DNA of 64,000 nt from Nocardia iowensis (lineage in GTDB: Bacteria; Actinomycetota; Actinomycetes; Mycobacteriales; Mycobacteriaceae). The stretch is taken from contig NZ_CP078145.1 of NCBI RefSeq assembly GCF_019222765.1, forward strand, positions 8,742,001-8,806,000, given 5' to 3'. The translations under genes were made by a program, and so were the position numbers. The notes below the pieces were generated by a model. It was not told the origin of the DNA. It made no database searches and saw only the letters and a program-made list of their open reading frames with translations. Numbering within the stretch: position 1 is the first letter of the stretch; every line of letters begins with the position of its first letter. This document shows positions 1 to 9,104 of the stretch, piece after piece.

Positions 1-782
<782 letters not shown>

Positions 783-807
783 AAGCCGTTCAGCTGCATA
801 GCTTCTG

Positions 808-840
808 ATGTGGCGCACAGCGAATGGCTGTGCGCCACAT
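808..840 (+). terminator. Strong intrinsic terminator hairpin
   Basis: A perfect 14-bp stem (808-821 pairs with 827-840) with a 5-base loop lies 26 bases after the ABC ATPase stop and is followed by TCCTT. It should end the sugar-transport ATPase transcript. Confidence 0.85.
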
Positions 841-937
841 TCCTTCGACCCCGAGAAGAGCACGCTCACGCGGACCCTGCAGGATTGCTGACTTCGGCGC
901 CGGCGATCACTGTCCGTCGGTGAGTGGGTCCTATCGG

Positions 938-1525
938 TTACGGCTGAGCTGGCCGGACTTCGCTTGCCTTGCGGTACTTTCCATGTCGGCCTTCGCCAAC
1001 GGTCCATGTCACCGGCATGCCCGGTGTGATGCGTCGTTCGTCGCCCTGGTATTGCCAGAGGGAGAACCATACGTCGCCGGACGTACTAGCGATGAGACCG
1101 TCGTAGCTGTGAGGGAGCCACCAGCGGACCACCCCGTCGAGGCTCGGATCGGGATTGCTCGCCGTTTTGACCTGTCCGTACGGTATCGAGCCGCCAGGGC
1201 CGTGCCATCCGTCGTCGGTGGGAAGCAACGGCTGGTCCCCACCCTCCGGGTCGGCGGGCCAAATCTTTCCGCTACGAGCCAGGACGTCGTCTTGGATTCC
1301 CCGGGCCAGTCTGCACGCCACACCGCTGGGGGTGTGCTCGCCAGGGGCACAGCCAACGAGGACGTTCAAGGCCGGGACGGTGAATTCGATCCACCACGCC
1401 GGTGGGGAAGGTTGGCTGCGGAGATGCTCGGGGATAGTTTCGTCGATGTGCACCTCGAAGCCGAGAGCCGACTCGATGTCGGCCGCCAGCAGGTCGGCGC
1501 CTAGCCTCGATATCTCCTGATCCAT
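938..1525 (-). CDS. Hypothetical protein (195 aa)
   Basis: No family was recognised. The protein is acidic and rich in Trp and Pro, with no signal peptide or membrane segment, so it is probably cytoplasmic. It starts MDQEISRLGADLLAADIES and contains GDVWFSLWQYQGDERRI near its C-terminus. It starts only 4 bases after the stop of the secreted-protein gene on the same strand, so the two are probably co-transcribed. The ATG at 1525 is the natural start given that spacing. Codon use with G/C at third positions supports a real gene. Confidence 0.7.
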   Translation of the reverse strand: MDQEISRLGADLLAADIESALGFEVHIDETIPEHLRSQPSPPAWWIEFTVPALNVLVGCAPGEHTPSGVACRLARGIQDDVLARSGKIWPADPEGGDQPLLPTDDGWHGPGGSIPYGQVKTASNPDPSLDGVVRWWLPHSYDGLIASTSGDVWFSLWQYQGDERRITPGMPVTWTVGEGRHGKYRKASEVRPAQP

Positions 1526-1529
1526 ATAG

Positions 1530-2147
1530 CTATCCTGCCGAATAGGGGACGGTGCAACGGTTGATAGGGGTCACGTACAGAACGTTGCCAGCGGCGTGGG
1601 AGGCGATTACTTGGATTTCGTCCCCCGACTCGTATACGTAACGCCCGTCTTGATACCGAGGAATCGTCATGTGCAGGTTGTCGTCCTTGTGCCGCGCTTC
1701 CGTCAGCAAAGTCTTACCGTTGATCCGTATCTGGTAGTCGTACCTGCCGGGAATATGGGCTGTGTTGTTGATGAACATGGCCCATGCGATGTTGCCGATA
1801 GAGTCCGCTCCCGCTGGCCTGGTGTCCACTTCGACTCTGCCCCAGTTGGTCGTGACTCTGTAATTGGTGCACGGCTGGTAGTCGGCCTGTGCGACTCCAG
1901 AGGCCTGCACACCCGTGATCATCAGGATCGTCGATACCACTGCAAAGAAAAGTATTCGACTGAATCGGCCCCCCGGCCTCGACGTGACTGCCCGGGTCCG
2001 GTCAGCGCCGCGGTCAGTCGGAAAAGCCGATGTCGCACAGTCGTTTCCGCGATTGCGAGTGCGATCGCGGGTCCATTCACTGAATCCGGCAGAGCGGCCG
2101 AGATGGGTCGCCTGTGCGGCCAGACCGGCCGTGCGGGAAAGGTTCAT
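1530..2147 (-). CDS. Secreted or membrane-anchored hypothetical protein
   Basis: No family was recognised. The predicted 205-residue protein has an unusual Arg-rich N-terminal stretch of about 62 residues. A hydrophobic segment FFAVVSTILMITGVQASG follows, ending in an AQA-type cleavage site near residue 92. The mature part has only two cysteines and a beta-rich look, with TNWGRVEVDTRP and YDYQIRINGKTLL. A clear AGGGGGAC ribosome-binding site sits about 8 bases before ATG 2147, which supports this long start, and I saw no alternative start codon just before the hydrophobic stretch. The product is therefore a protein with a very long signal sequence or a type II membrane protein. Confidence 0.65.
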   Translation of the reverse strand: MNLSRTAGLAAQATHLGRSAGFSEWTRDRTRNRGNDCATSAFPTDRGADRTRAVTSRPGGRFSRILFFAVVSTILMITGVQASGVAQADYQPCTNYRVTTNWGRVEVDTRPAGADSIGNIAWAMFINNTAHIPGRYDYQIRINGKTLLTEARHKDDNLHMTIPRYQDGRYVYESGDEIQVIASHAAGNVLYVTPINRCTVPYSAG

Positions 2148-2559
2148 GACGTGTCCCCCTGGTGTTCTGGCCTGTCAACAGCTCCAGCGCAGGCCCGAAA
2201 CTCGTTTTGTCACAGGGTTAGACGGCAGGCCCCGCTGATCGGTTCCCAGTTTCGGAGAATTTTTCCGGACCGGAGCACAGTCAATTCGGTGTTCACCTCC
2301 CTGCCCATCTGAGGTGTTCATAGGTAGGCTCGCCGCCTGGTACGACGTCGTCGATCCGAACGGGACGCGGTGACGAACCATTGACTGCCCTGGACTTTTG
2401 TCCGGAGATGTCCGTCTACCGATCGGAGAGATGCCAGGCTCTGCGCCGCCGACCACGCTGAGGACGGTCTGGCCGCCGGTAGCATTGCCCGCTATCGGTG
2501 TTCAGATACAGCGGAGTGTCGCGCAGTGAATCGTGGTCGGATTACACTGCGGCGCATTG
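2148..2559. other. Intergenic region without a convincing gene
   Basis: These 412 bases hold the ribosome-binding site and presumably the promoter of the secreted-protein gene, and the 3' end of the HxlR regulator transcript. The only open frame of note (2175-2456, minus) has no recognisable content. I saw no RNA gene or repeat. Confidence 0.5.
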
Positions 2560-3081
2560 CTATTGGGTGTTTCGACCCTTGGCTTTGCGGGCGCGGATGA
2601 CGTCGAGGTATTCGTCGTTGACGCGAACACCGAGTTCTTCGAGGGCGATCTCGCGGCCCGATCCGCTGCGAACCTGCACGCGGACGGGGGCGCCGGTGGA
2701 TTCTTCGACCAGGAGCAGGGGGGCGGGGCCCGGCTGGAGATAGGCGTCGCCCCACTGCATGAGGGCGAGGACGGCGGGGAGCAGGTCGCGGCCCATGGTG
2801 GTGAGCACGTATTCGTGGCGGGTGCGTTTGCCCTCTTCTTGATAGGGCTGTTTGGCGAGCAGGCCCGCTTCGGTGAGTTTGCGGAGCTGGGTGGCCGCGG
2901 CCGCGTCGGTGATGCCGACCCGCTGCGCGAAGCCGTCGAACCGGGTGGTGCCGTAGTACGCCTCGCGCAGGATGAGGATCGCCGAGCGGGTGCCCACCAG
3001 CTCGAGCGCCTTGGCGATCGAGCAGTCCACGGGCTGCCACGAGCTCAGATCGGCCAACGGCCCTTCCATCACTGCTGCCAT
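2560..3081 (-). CDS. HxlR-family winged-helix transcriptional regulator
   Basis: This is a DNA-binding repressor or activator of the HxlR/MarR-like winged-helix type. Typical features are the N-terminal CSIAKALELVGTRSAILILREAYYG helix region, then FDGFAQRVGITDAAAATQLRKL as helix-turn-helix, and the wing KRTRHEYVLTTMGRDLLP. The frame continues upstream to a TTG at 3114, but ATG 3081 (or 3069) gives a normal HxlR N-terminus of about 173 residues. It is divergent from a thiolase gene across a short promoter region that contains an inverted repeat, so it probably controls the thiolase and itself. That regulatory link is inference from gene order. Confidence 0.88.
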   Translation of the reverse strand: MAAVMEGPLADLSSWQPVDCSIAKALELVGTRSAILILREAYYGTTRFDGFAQRVGITDAAAATQLRKLTEAGLLAKQPYQEEGKRTRHEYVLTTMGRDLLPAVLALMQWGDAYLQPGPAPLLLVEESTGAPVRVQVRSGSGREIALEELGVRVNDEYLDVIRARKAKGRNTQ

Positions 3082-3121
3082 GACCAACATCATAGCCGAG
3101 CTGACTTGCCTCAAGTATTGC

Positions 3122-3134
3122 CAGGTGTAACCTG
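3122..3134. promoter_or_regulatory. Candidate HxlR operator, inverted repeat CAGGT-N3-ACCTG
   Basis: A perfect 5-bp inverted repeat with a 3-base spacer lies in the roughly 110-base region between the divergent HxlR regulator and thiolase genes. Its position suits an operator acting on both promoters. No binding consensus is known to me for this protein, so the assignment is tentative. Confidence 0.35.
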
Positions 3135-3192
3135 ACTATGTGTTGATAGAGCCAGGCACGGCCGCCGGGCTCTCGGTCCGAAAGGAAGCACC

Positions 3193-4362
3193 ATGAGAGA
3201 CGCGGTGATTGTCGAGGCGGTACGCACCCCGATCGGCAAGGGCAAGCCGAACGGCGCACTGCACGACATCAATGCGGTGGACCTGCTCGCGCACAGCCTG
3301 AACGAGGTGGTGCAGCGCAGCGGCATCGACCCCGCGCTGATCGACGACGTGATCGGCGGCATCGTCACCCAGGTCGGCGAGCAGGGCGCCAATATGACAC
3401 GGCGGGCGGCACTCGCGGCCGGTTACCCCGAATCCGTGCCCGCGACCACGGTGGATCGGCAGTGCGGCAGCAGCCAGCAGGCGATCCACTTCGCCGCCCA
3501 GGGCGTGATCTCCGGGGCCTACGACATCGTCGTAGCCGCCGGTGTCGAATCGATGGGGCGGATCCCCATGGGCGCCAACCTGATCGGCTCCGAAGACTTC
3601 TCCGGCGTCGGCTTCGCCGAGCGTTACCCGGAAGGCCTGGTGCCGCAAGGGATCAGCGCCGAGTTGATCGCCGCCAAGTGGGGATTGACCCGCACACAAC
3701 TGGACGAGTTCGCCCTCGGTAGCCACGAAAAAGCCGCGCTGGCAACGAAAAACGGCTTGTTCGCCAACGAGCTCGCACCGATCAACGGGCTGACCACCGA
3801 CGAAGGAATCCGGGTCGGCAGCACCCTCGACACCCTCGCCAAGCTGCGGCCCGCCTACTACGACGAGGCCATGGCTGCTCGCTTCCCGCAGATCGGCTGG
3901 GAGATCACCGCGGCAACCGCGAGCCAGGTCAGCGACGGCAGCGCGGCGGTGCTGATCATGACCAGCGAGCGCGCGCAGGAGCTCGGGCTGAAGCCGCTGG
4001 CCCGGCTGCACAGCTTCGCCGTCGCGGCCGACGATCCGCTGCTGATGCTCACCGCGGTGATCCCGGCGACCCGGAAGGTGTTGCAGCGTGCCGGACTTCA
4101 GCTGTCCGACATCGATCTGGTGGAGATCAACGAGGCGTTCTCCCCGGTGGTGCTCGCCTGGGCGCACGACACCGGCGCCGACCTGACCAAGGTGAACGTC
4201 AACGGCGGCGCGATCGCCCTCGGGCACCCGCTCGGTGCCTCCGGTGCCCGGCTGGCCACCACGCTGGTGCATGCGATGCAGGATCGCGGCGCACGCTACG
4301 GCCTGCAAACCATGTGCGAGGCAGGCGGTTTGTCGAACGCGATGATTCTCGAACGCGTCTGA
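3193..4362 (+). CDS. Acetyl-CoA acetyltransferase (thiolase)
   Basis: This enzyme cleaves or forms the carbon-carbon bond of 3-ketoacyl-CoA in fatty-acid oxidation or acetoacetyl-CoA synthesis. The 389-residue length is standard. The nucleophilic Cys91 is in VDRQCGSSQQAI, the His345 box is GGAIALGHPLGASGAR, and the C-terminal catalytic Cys375 is in MCEAGGLSNAMI. That last box is CEAGG where many thiolases have CxGGG. ATG 3193 follows a GAAAGGAAG ribosome-binding site. The gene is divergent from the HxlR regulator. A strong hairpin just after the stop ends transcription. The physiological substrate cannot be told from sequence; fadA-type acyl-CoA thiolase is equally possible. Confidence 0.93.
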   Translation: MRDAVIVEAVRTPIGKGKPNGALHDINAVDLLAHSLNEVVQRSGIDPALIDDVIGGIVTQVGEQGANMTRRAALAAGYPESVPATTVDRQCGSSQQAIHFAAQGVISGAYDIVVAAGVESMGRIPMGANLIGSEDFSGVGFAERYPEGLVPQGISAELIAAKWGLTRTQLDEFALGSHEKAALATKNGLFANELAPINGLTTDEGIRVGSTLDTLAKLRPAYYDEAMAARFPQIGWEITAATASQVSDGSAAVLIMTSERAQELGLKPLARLHSFAVAADDPLLMLTAVIPATRKVLQRAGLQLSDIDLVEINEAFSPVVLAWAHDTGADLTKVNVNGGAIALGHPLGASGARLATTLVHAMQDRGARYGLQTMCEAGGLSNAMILERV

Positions 4363-4368
4363 CAGGTC

Positions 4369-4406
4369 CTGACGCGGTACCTGCTGTGGGGTGGGTACCG
4401 CGTCAG
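4369..4406. terminator. Bidirectional terminator
   Basis: A perfect 13-bp stem (4369-4381 with 4394-4406) and a 12-base loop lie between the convergent thiolase gene and the small membrane protein gene. The latter's stop codon at 4403-4405 is inside the right arm, so the hairpin can serve both strands. Confidence 0.75.
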
Positions 4407-4723
4407 ACCGAGGCGAGCACCAGCGCGATCAGAAAGCCCACCAGCCAGGATTCGATGATCAACGGCACCGCGATCAGCGGCGTCCAGGCGATCGGCGTTC
4501 GGTTGCGCAGCTTTCCCACCATCAGCACGACCGCCCAGATCAGCGACGCGGCGATGCCGGTCCAGGCGAGGGTCTGCGCCACCGCCAGATACCGCGCTCC
4601 CTGCGTATCCCGCGCCACCAACTCGTAGAGCGTCACGAAAGACGCGGCGAACAAGGCGAATACGATCGCGATCAACGAACCCAGCACCGCGCGTGCCAGG
4701 TTCGGCAACTGGTCCCACGCCAT
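4403..4723 (-). CDS. Small integral membrane protein (three predicted TM helices)
   Basis: Family not recognised. About 106 residues are mostly hydrophobic, with segments AVLGSLIAIVFALFAASFVTL, LAWTGIAASLIWAVVLMVG and IAVPLIIESWLVGFLIALVL. Positive residues in KLRNRT mark a cytoplasmic loop. ATG 4723 is preferred over the upstream in-frame TTG at 4741. The next gene upstream on the same strand is another small membrane protein 41 bases away, so they may form an operon. Confidence 0.7.
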   Translation of the reverse strand: MAWDQLPNLARAVLGSLIAIVFALFAASFVTLYELVARDTQGARYLAVAQTLAWTGIAASLIWAVVLMVGKLRNRTPIAWTPLIAVPLIIESWLVGFLIALVLASV

Positions 4724-4764
4724 ACCCCCAGAATGACGCAAGGATCATCGACCGGCAGGCCGAC

Positions 4765-5202
4765 TCACGGCCGGGGGTAGACCTCCGAGGCCAGTACCGC
4801 CCCGCCGACGAACGTGGCGACGATCAGCACCATGGCCAGCACCGGCCAGTACCACATGTACCAGCGCTTGACCGCGGCCACGATGATCATCACCAGCGAG
4901 CCGAGCAAGGCGAGCGCGGTCCCGCCCCAGGACACCGCAAAGGCCGCCACCAGGTAGCCCTCACGACATTTGTTCGGTGAACACGGATCGGTGGCGAAGG
5001 CGAAGAAGACGGTGAAGTACGCCGCGACCAGGCCCAGCGCCGCCGTGCAGGCGTACAACACCAGGGCAAGCACCAGATCCCAGGTCCGCGTCCGCGGCTG
5101 CCCGTAGGCAGTGGTGCCGTAGCAGGTCATGAATTGAGCATCGCGGCAGGCGGGCGCGGCGACGACCGCAGAACTACTCAGATCCGGATGAGCGGAATCC
5201 AC
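4765..5202 (-). CDS. Integral membrane protein, unknown function
   Basis: Family not recognised. The protein has three hydrophobic segments: LVLALVLYACTAALGLVAAYF, a middle helix around YLVAAFAVSWGGTALALLGSLVMIIV, and WPVLAMVLIVATFVGGAVL. An external loop DPCSPNKCREG has two cysteines that could form a disulphide. GTG 5202 gives 145 residues; ATG 5130 (MTCYGTTAYGQ) would give 121 and is also plausible, since no clear ribosome-binding site separates them. It is divergent from menC by 31 bases. Confidence 0.68.
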   Translation of the reverse strand: MDSAHPDLSSSAVVAAPACRDAQFMTCYGTTAYGQPRTRTWDLVLALVLYACTAALGLVAAYFTVFFAFATDPCSPNKCREGYLVAAFAVSWGGTALALLGSLVMIIVAAVKRWYMWYWPVLAMVLIVATFVGGAVLASEVYPRP

Positions 5203-5233
5203 CCGGTGTGCCGGCTCGTTAAGCTGGGCCGCG

Positions 5234-6211
5234 ATGACCGATCACGCTGCTGACAGCATCGTCTACGCGATCCCGATGCGCACCAGGTTCCGTGGCATCA
5301 CCGTGCGCGAGGGGATGCTGATCCGGGGTCCGCTCGGGTGGGGCGACTTCTGTCCGTTCACCGAGTACGACGACCGGGAGGCGGCGGGCTGGCTGGCCAC
5401 CGCGCTCGAACAGGTGACGGTGGGGTGGCCGGAACCGGTGCGCGACCGGATTCCGATCAACTGCACGGTGCCCGCGGTCGACCCGGAGCGTGCGCACGCG
5501 ATCGTCGCGGGATCCGGCTGCCGCACCGCGAAGGTGAAGGTCGCCGACCATCCCGACTCGCTCGCCGAGGACCTGGCCCGGGTCGAGGCGGTGCGGGCCG
5601 CGCTCGGTCCGAGCGGCGCCGTCCGGGTGGACGCGAACGCCGTCTGGGATGTCGACACCGCCGTCGCCCATATCGCCCGAATCGACAAGGCCGCAGGCGG
5701 TTTGGAATACGCCGAACAGCCCTGCCGGACCATCGAGGAACTGGCCGCGGTCCGCCGCCGCGTCGACGTCCGCATCGCCGCCGACGAATCCATTCGCCGG
5801 GCAGAGGATCCGCTGCGGGTCGCCGTCGCTGGCGCCGCCGACATCGCGGTCCTGAAATGCACGCCGCTGGGCGGAGTCCGCCGCGCCCTGCGGGTCGCCG
5901 AGGCCGCCGGTCTCCCCTGCGTGGTCTCCTCGGCCTTGGAAACCAGCGTCGGTCTCGCCGCCCAGCTCGCCCTCGCGGGCGCCATCCCCGAACTCGACTT
6001 CGCCTGCGGACTCGGCACACTGTCCCTGCTCACCGGCGATGTGGTGGCGGATTCGCTGCGGCCGGTCGACGGATACCTTCCAGTGCCGAGGACTGCGCCG
6101 CAGCCCGATCCCGCCCTGCTCGACCAGTACCGGCAGCGTGACCCGGACCGGGTCGCGTGGTGGCGGGACCGGCTCGAGCGGGTGCTGCGACTGGTCGAGC
6201 CACCGGCCTGA
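5234..6211 (+). CDS. menC: o-Succinylbenzoate synthase
   Basis: MenC dehydrates SHCHC to o-succinylbenzoate in menaquinone biosynthesis and belongs to the enolase superfamily. The catalytic lysine pair is in AKVKVA (K100/K102). Metal ligands lie in VDANAVWD (D133), EYAEQPC (E161) and IAADESIR (D184). The second catalytic lysine is in AVLKCTPLGG (K208). The SSALETSVGL motif is the actinobacterial MenC form. The 325-residue length matches short actinobacterial MenC proteins. The stop codon abuts the stop of the convergent metallohydrolase gene with no bases between. No other men genes are in the window. Confidence 0.92.
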   Translation: MTDHAADSIVYAIPMRTRFRGITVREGMLIRGPLGWGDFCPFTEYDDREAAGWLATALEQVTVGWPEPVRDRIPINCTVPAVDPERAHAIVAGSGCRTAKVKVADHPDSLAEDLARVEAVRAALGPSGAVRVDANAVWDVDTAVAHIARIDKAAGGLEYAEQPCRTIEELAAVRRRVDVRIAADESIRRAEDPLRVAVAGAADIAVLKCTPLGGVRRALRVAEAAGLPCVVSSALETSVGLAAQLALAGAIPELDFACGLGTLSLLTGDVVADSLRPVDGYLPVPRTAPQPDPALLDQYRQRDPDRVAWWRDRLERVLRLVEPPA

Positions 6212-6730
6212 CTACCCCAGGCGCACACCACAGCCGAGCATGGTCGCGCGCAGCACCAGCGCCGCCTCCGGCCCGATGATCCCGTCGACCAATTCGAGGT
6301 AGCGGGTGCAGAATTCGGGGCCGTGCGCGGCGACCGAGCCGGGCGCGGCCTCGAGATGGTGCGACAGTTCGTGCAGGACCACCAATTCCCGCAAGGCCCA
6401 CGCGGTGCCGCCGGCGTACAGGGGTACCGCGAGGACAGCGTCGTCGGCCTCGTAGTGGGCGGCGGTCGTTCCGGCCCTGGACCGGACCCGGACCGGCGTG
6501 CCCGCGCGATCCCATTGGGCCCGAACCCAATTGAGGGCGAGGACCTTGTCGGTGTAGGCCTGCACGGAATCGACCGAGGCGAACCGCCGTTCGATCGGCA
6601 GGGTGAGATGTGAACCGTACAGCTCGACGGTGCGACCGCCGTGTTCGTCCGCGCGATCGAACATGCCGCGCACCAACTGCTCCGCGTCGTACACCTTGGC
6701 GCGCTGTGAATCCCGCACGCTCACGAGCAT
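6212..6730 (-). CDS. TIGR04338-type putative zinc metallohydrolase
   Basis: This 172-residue protein has the zinc-protease motif HELSHHL (H120, E121, H124) followed by a third likely ligand at H136 in AAHGPEF, as in small metzincin-like hydrolases. There is no signal peptide, so it acts in the cytoplasm. Its substrate is unknown. The gene follows the DUF2786 gene on the same strand with a 34-base gap; such a pair is, to my knowledge, typical of Mycobacteriales, so the two probably work together. The ATG at 6730 fits the operon spacing. Confidence 0.85.
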   Translation of the reverse strand: MLVSVRDSQRAKVYDAEQLVRGMFDRADEHGGRTVELYGSHLTLPIERRFASVDSVQAYTDKVLALNWVRAQWDRAGTPVRVRSRAGTTAAHYEADDAVLAVPLYAGGTAWALRELVVLHELSHHLEAAPGSVAAHGPEFCTRYLELVDGIIGPEAALVLRATMLGCGVRLG

Positions 6731-6764
6731 CGTCCTACCCGCGCCGATACGCGACCCGAACGAC

Positions 6765-7631
6765 TCACGCTGAACCGTTGTTCGAACCGCGCGGCTTCCG
6801 CGTCGTCAATTGTCCACGGGGCGCACCGAGTTCGGGCGAGGTGCCCAGCCGCGCGGCCTTCCCCGCCCGATCACCGGCCCGCCGCGCCGCCGCCGAATGT
6901 CCGGCGGAGGCTTGCGGCCCGCGCCAGGTCCCACGCGCTTCGGAAGTGCTGGTGTAGAAGTCGGTGAGCTCGATCTCCTTGTTGCGCAACGCGAGCGCGG
7001 TGCCTGCCGCCGTGCTGTCCGCCGGCACCGCCTCGGCCTCGACCTCCGCCTTCACCGCGGCCAGTCGCTGGCCGATCCGCGCGGCGAACGCCATCTGGAA
7101 GTTCAGCCGCGCCGTCACGCCCGCGACCGGCGCCTGCACCCGGCGTTGCACCTTTCGCCCCCAGCGCTTTTCGATGACCACCTTCTCCACCGTGGCCGAA
7201 CGGTACTGCCCCGACTTGATGTATTGGTCCGACGCACGCACCATCTGCACGAGCAGACTCGCGTACAACGCCTCGCAGGTATCAATATCGGAATCGAAAC
7301 CGTAGGCGTACACCTGTGTCGATGTCCGAGCGACATCGCAGCGCACATCGTTGGCCGCCGCGATCGCGACGAACAATTGGACGTAGGTGCGCAGCCCGCG
7401 CTTGCCAGGCTCGCCGATCGGAATGATCCGCTGAATCGGCGTCGGCCTGCGCTCACGTCCCGCGATGTGCGCGCGCGCCACCGTGAGATCGATGGACGAA
7501 CGGGTCGCGAGCCGCTGCGCCGCGGCGAGGAAAGCCTCCGCCTCGTGTTCGTTATCGGTGGATTCGGCCTGGCGCAGCAGTCCACCGATGCGTGTCAGCA
7601 TCCGCTCGGGAACCGGGTTCGGCGAAGTCAT
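6765..7631 (-). CDS. DUF2786 domain protein
   Basis: About 288 residues. The N-terminal 50 or so form the DUF2786 motif, with MLTRIGGLLRQAESTDNEHEAEAFLAAAQRLAT. A middle region, LRTYVQLFVAIAAANDVRCDVARTSTQVYAYGFDSDIDTCEALYASL, is typical of the longer members. The C-terminal third is Arg/Ala-rich and probably disordered. Function is unknown. ATG 7631 is preferred to the TTG at 7640. It is the first gene of a two-gene operon with the metallohydrolase and is divergent from the lpqY-like gene. Confidence 0.82.
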   Translation of the reverse strand: MTSPNPVPERMLTRIGGLLRQAESTDNEHEAEAFLAAAQRLATRSSIDLTVARAHIAGRERRPTPIQRIIPIGEPGKRGLRTYVQLFVAIAAANDVRCDVARTSTQVYAYGFDSDIDTCEALYASLLVQMVRASDQYIKSGQYRSATVEKVVIEKRWGRKVQRRVQAPVAGVTARLNFQMAFAARIGQRLAAVKAEVEAEAVPADSTAAGTALALRNKEIELTDFYTSTSEARGTWRGPQASAGHSAAARRAGDRAGKAARLGTSPELGAPRGQLTTRKPRGSNNGSA

Positions 7632-7752
7632 CACACGCAAGACTAGCCAGCACTTCCGGCCACAATCCCGCGAGTCACTCCCACACCATGTATCTTGCGT
7701 TGTGCAACCGGCAGGGTGTGCTACTGCTCACGATTGATCTGGAGTGTCCACG

Positions 7753-9057
7753 ATGGCTGTGAAAAAGGTGTCGTCCCTACGTACGTCGCTCGTACCGAAG
7801 GCGGCCGCGATCGCGGCCGTGTCGGTCGCGCTGCTGACGGCGACGTTCACCAGCGCCTGCTCCAGTGACAGCGGCGGAAGTCCGACGAGCCAGAACCTCA
7901 CCGGTCGCGGCCCGATCACCTATGTCGAGGGCAAGGACACCACCGAGACCGGCGCGGTCAAGCAGCTCATCGAGCGCTGGAACGCCGCGCACCCGGACGA
8001 GCAGGTGACGTTCAAGGAACAGTCGAACGACGCCTCGCAGCAGTACGACGACCTGGTCGAGCACATGCGGTCCAAGCAGTCCAACTACGACGTCGTCGCG
8101 CTCGACGTGCCGTGGACCGCCGAGTTCGCCGCGAAGGGCTGGCTGCAGCCGCTGAAGGATTCCTTCGCCATCGACACCTCCGCGCTGCTCTCGCCGCCGG
8201 TCGCCAGCGCGACCTACAACAACACGTTGTACGCGGCACCCCGAAACACCAACGGCGGCTTGCTGTTCTACCGCACGGACCTGGTGCCCAACCCGCCGAA
8301 GACCTGGACCGAGCTGCTCGACCAGTGCACGATCGCCAAGGAACAGAACATCGGCTGCTACGCCGGGCAGTTCGCGCCCTACGAGGGCCTGACGGTGAAC
8401 ACCGCCGAGGTGATCAACGCCTACGGCGGCAGCTTCGTCGGCGCCGACGGCAAGACGCCGACGGTGAACAGCCCGCAGTCCAGGGCCGGACTGAAGGTCC
8501 TGGTCGACGCGTACAAGAACGGCGACATCCCGCAGGAAGCGATCACCTTCAAGGAGCCGGAGAGCAGCAATGCCTTCGCCCAGGGCAAGCTGATGTTCCT
8601 GCGCTCCTGGCCGTCCACCTACGGTGATGTCGGCGGCGAGGCCTCCTCGGTGAAGGACAAGTTCGGCGTCGCCCCGCTGCCCGGTGAGAACGGTGTCGGC
8701 GCGTCGACGCTCGGCGGCTACAACGCGGCGATCAGCGCGTTCTCCAAGAACAAGGCCACCGCGCTCGACTTCCTGCGCTTCCTGATCAGCGAGGACGCCC
8801 AGCACATCATCGCCTCGGGCGCGTTGCCCTCGGTGCGTGCCTCGATGTACGACGACCCGGCGCTGATCGCGAAGATGCCGTACCTGCCCGCGCTCAAGGA
8901 TTCCATCGCCAGCGCGGTGCCGCGCCCGGTCACGCCGTTCTACCCGGCGGTGTCGAAGGCCATCCAGGACAACGCTTATGCTGCGCTGAAGCAGAACAAG
9001 TCCGTCGACGACGCGATCATCGGCATGCAGAAGGGCATCGAGACCGCGGGATCGTAG
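7753..9057 (+). CDS. lpqY: Sugar-binding lipoprotein of ABC importer, LpqY-like (trehalose)
   Basis: This is the extracytoplasmic substrate-binding protein that delivers sugar to the SugA/SugB permease. ATG 7753 follows GGAG at 8 bases. The signal peptide AAAIAAVSVALLTATFTSAC ends in a lipobox with Cys36. The mature part is a family 1 solute-binding protein. Regions such as GPITYVEGKD, RWNAAHPDEQVTFKEQS, YDVVALDVPWTAEFAAKGWLQPL and AVPRPVTPFYPAVSKAIQDNAYAAL agree with what I recall of mycobacterial LpqY, the trehalose receptor. Downstream are sugA and sugB. Trehalose is inferred from family resemblance and not proven. The absence of the ATPase gene next to it is unusual compared with the mycobacterial lpqY-sugA-sugB-sugC order. 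Confidence 0.88.
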   Translation: MAVKKVSSLRTSLVPKAAAIAAVSVALLTATFTSACSSDSGGSPTSQNLTGRGPITYVEGKDTTETGAVKQLIERWNAAHPDEQVTFKEQSNDASQQYDDLVEHMRSKQSNYDVVALDVPWTAEFAAKGWLQPLKDSFAIDTSALLSPPVASATYNNTLYAAPRNTNGGLLFYRTDLVPNPPKTWTELLDQCTIAKEQNIGCYAGQFAPYEGLTVNTAEVINAYGGSFVGADGKTPTVNSPQSRAGLKVLVDAYKNGDIPQEAITFKEPESSNAFAQGKLMFLRSWPSTYGDVGGEASSVKDKFGVAPLPGENGVGASTLGGYNAAISAFSKNKATALDFLRFLISEDAQHIIASGALPSVRASMYDDPALIAKMPYLPALKDSIASAVPRPVTPFYPAVSKAIQDNAYAALKQNKSVDDAIIGMQKGIETAGS

Positions 9058-9104
9058 AGCGGATAGCGCAACGGACCCGACGAGACCCGTAGGAGAGAGA
9101 AACG

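Noticed and set aside
2175..2456. 93-codon minus-strand frame between secreted protein and HxlR genes
   Set aside because: No ribosome-binding site or recognisable sequence, and low-complexity composition.
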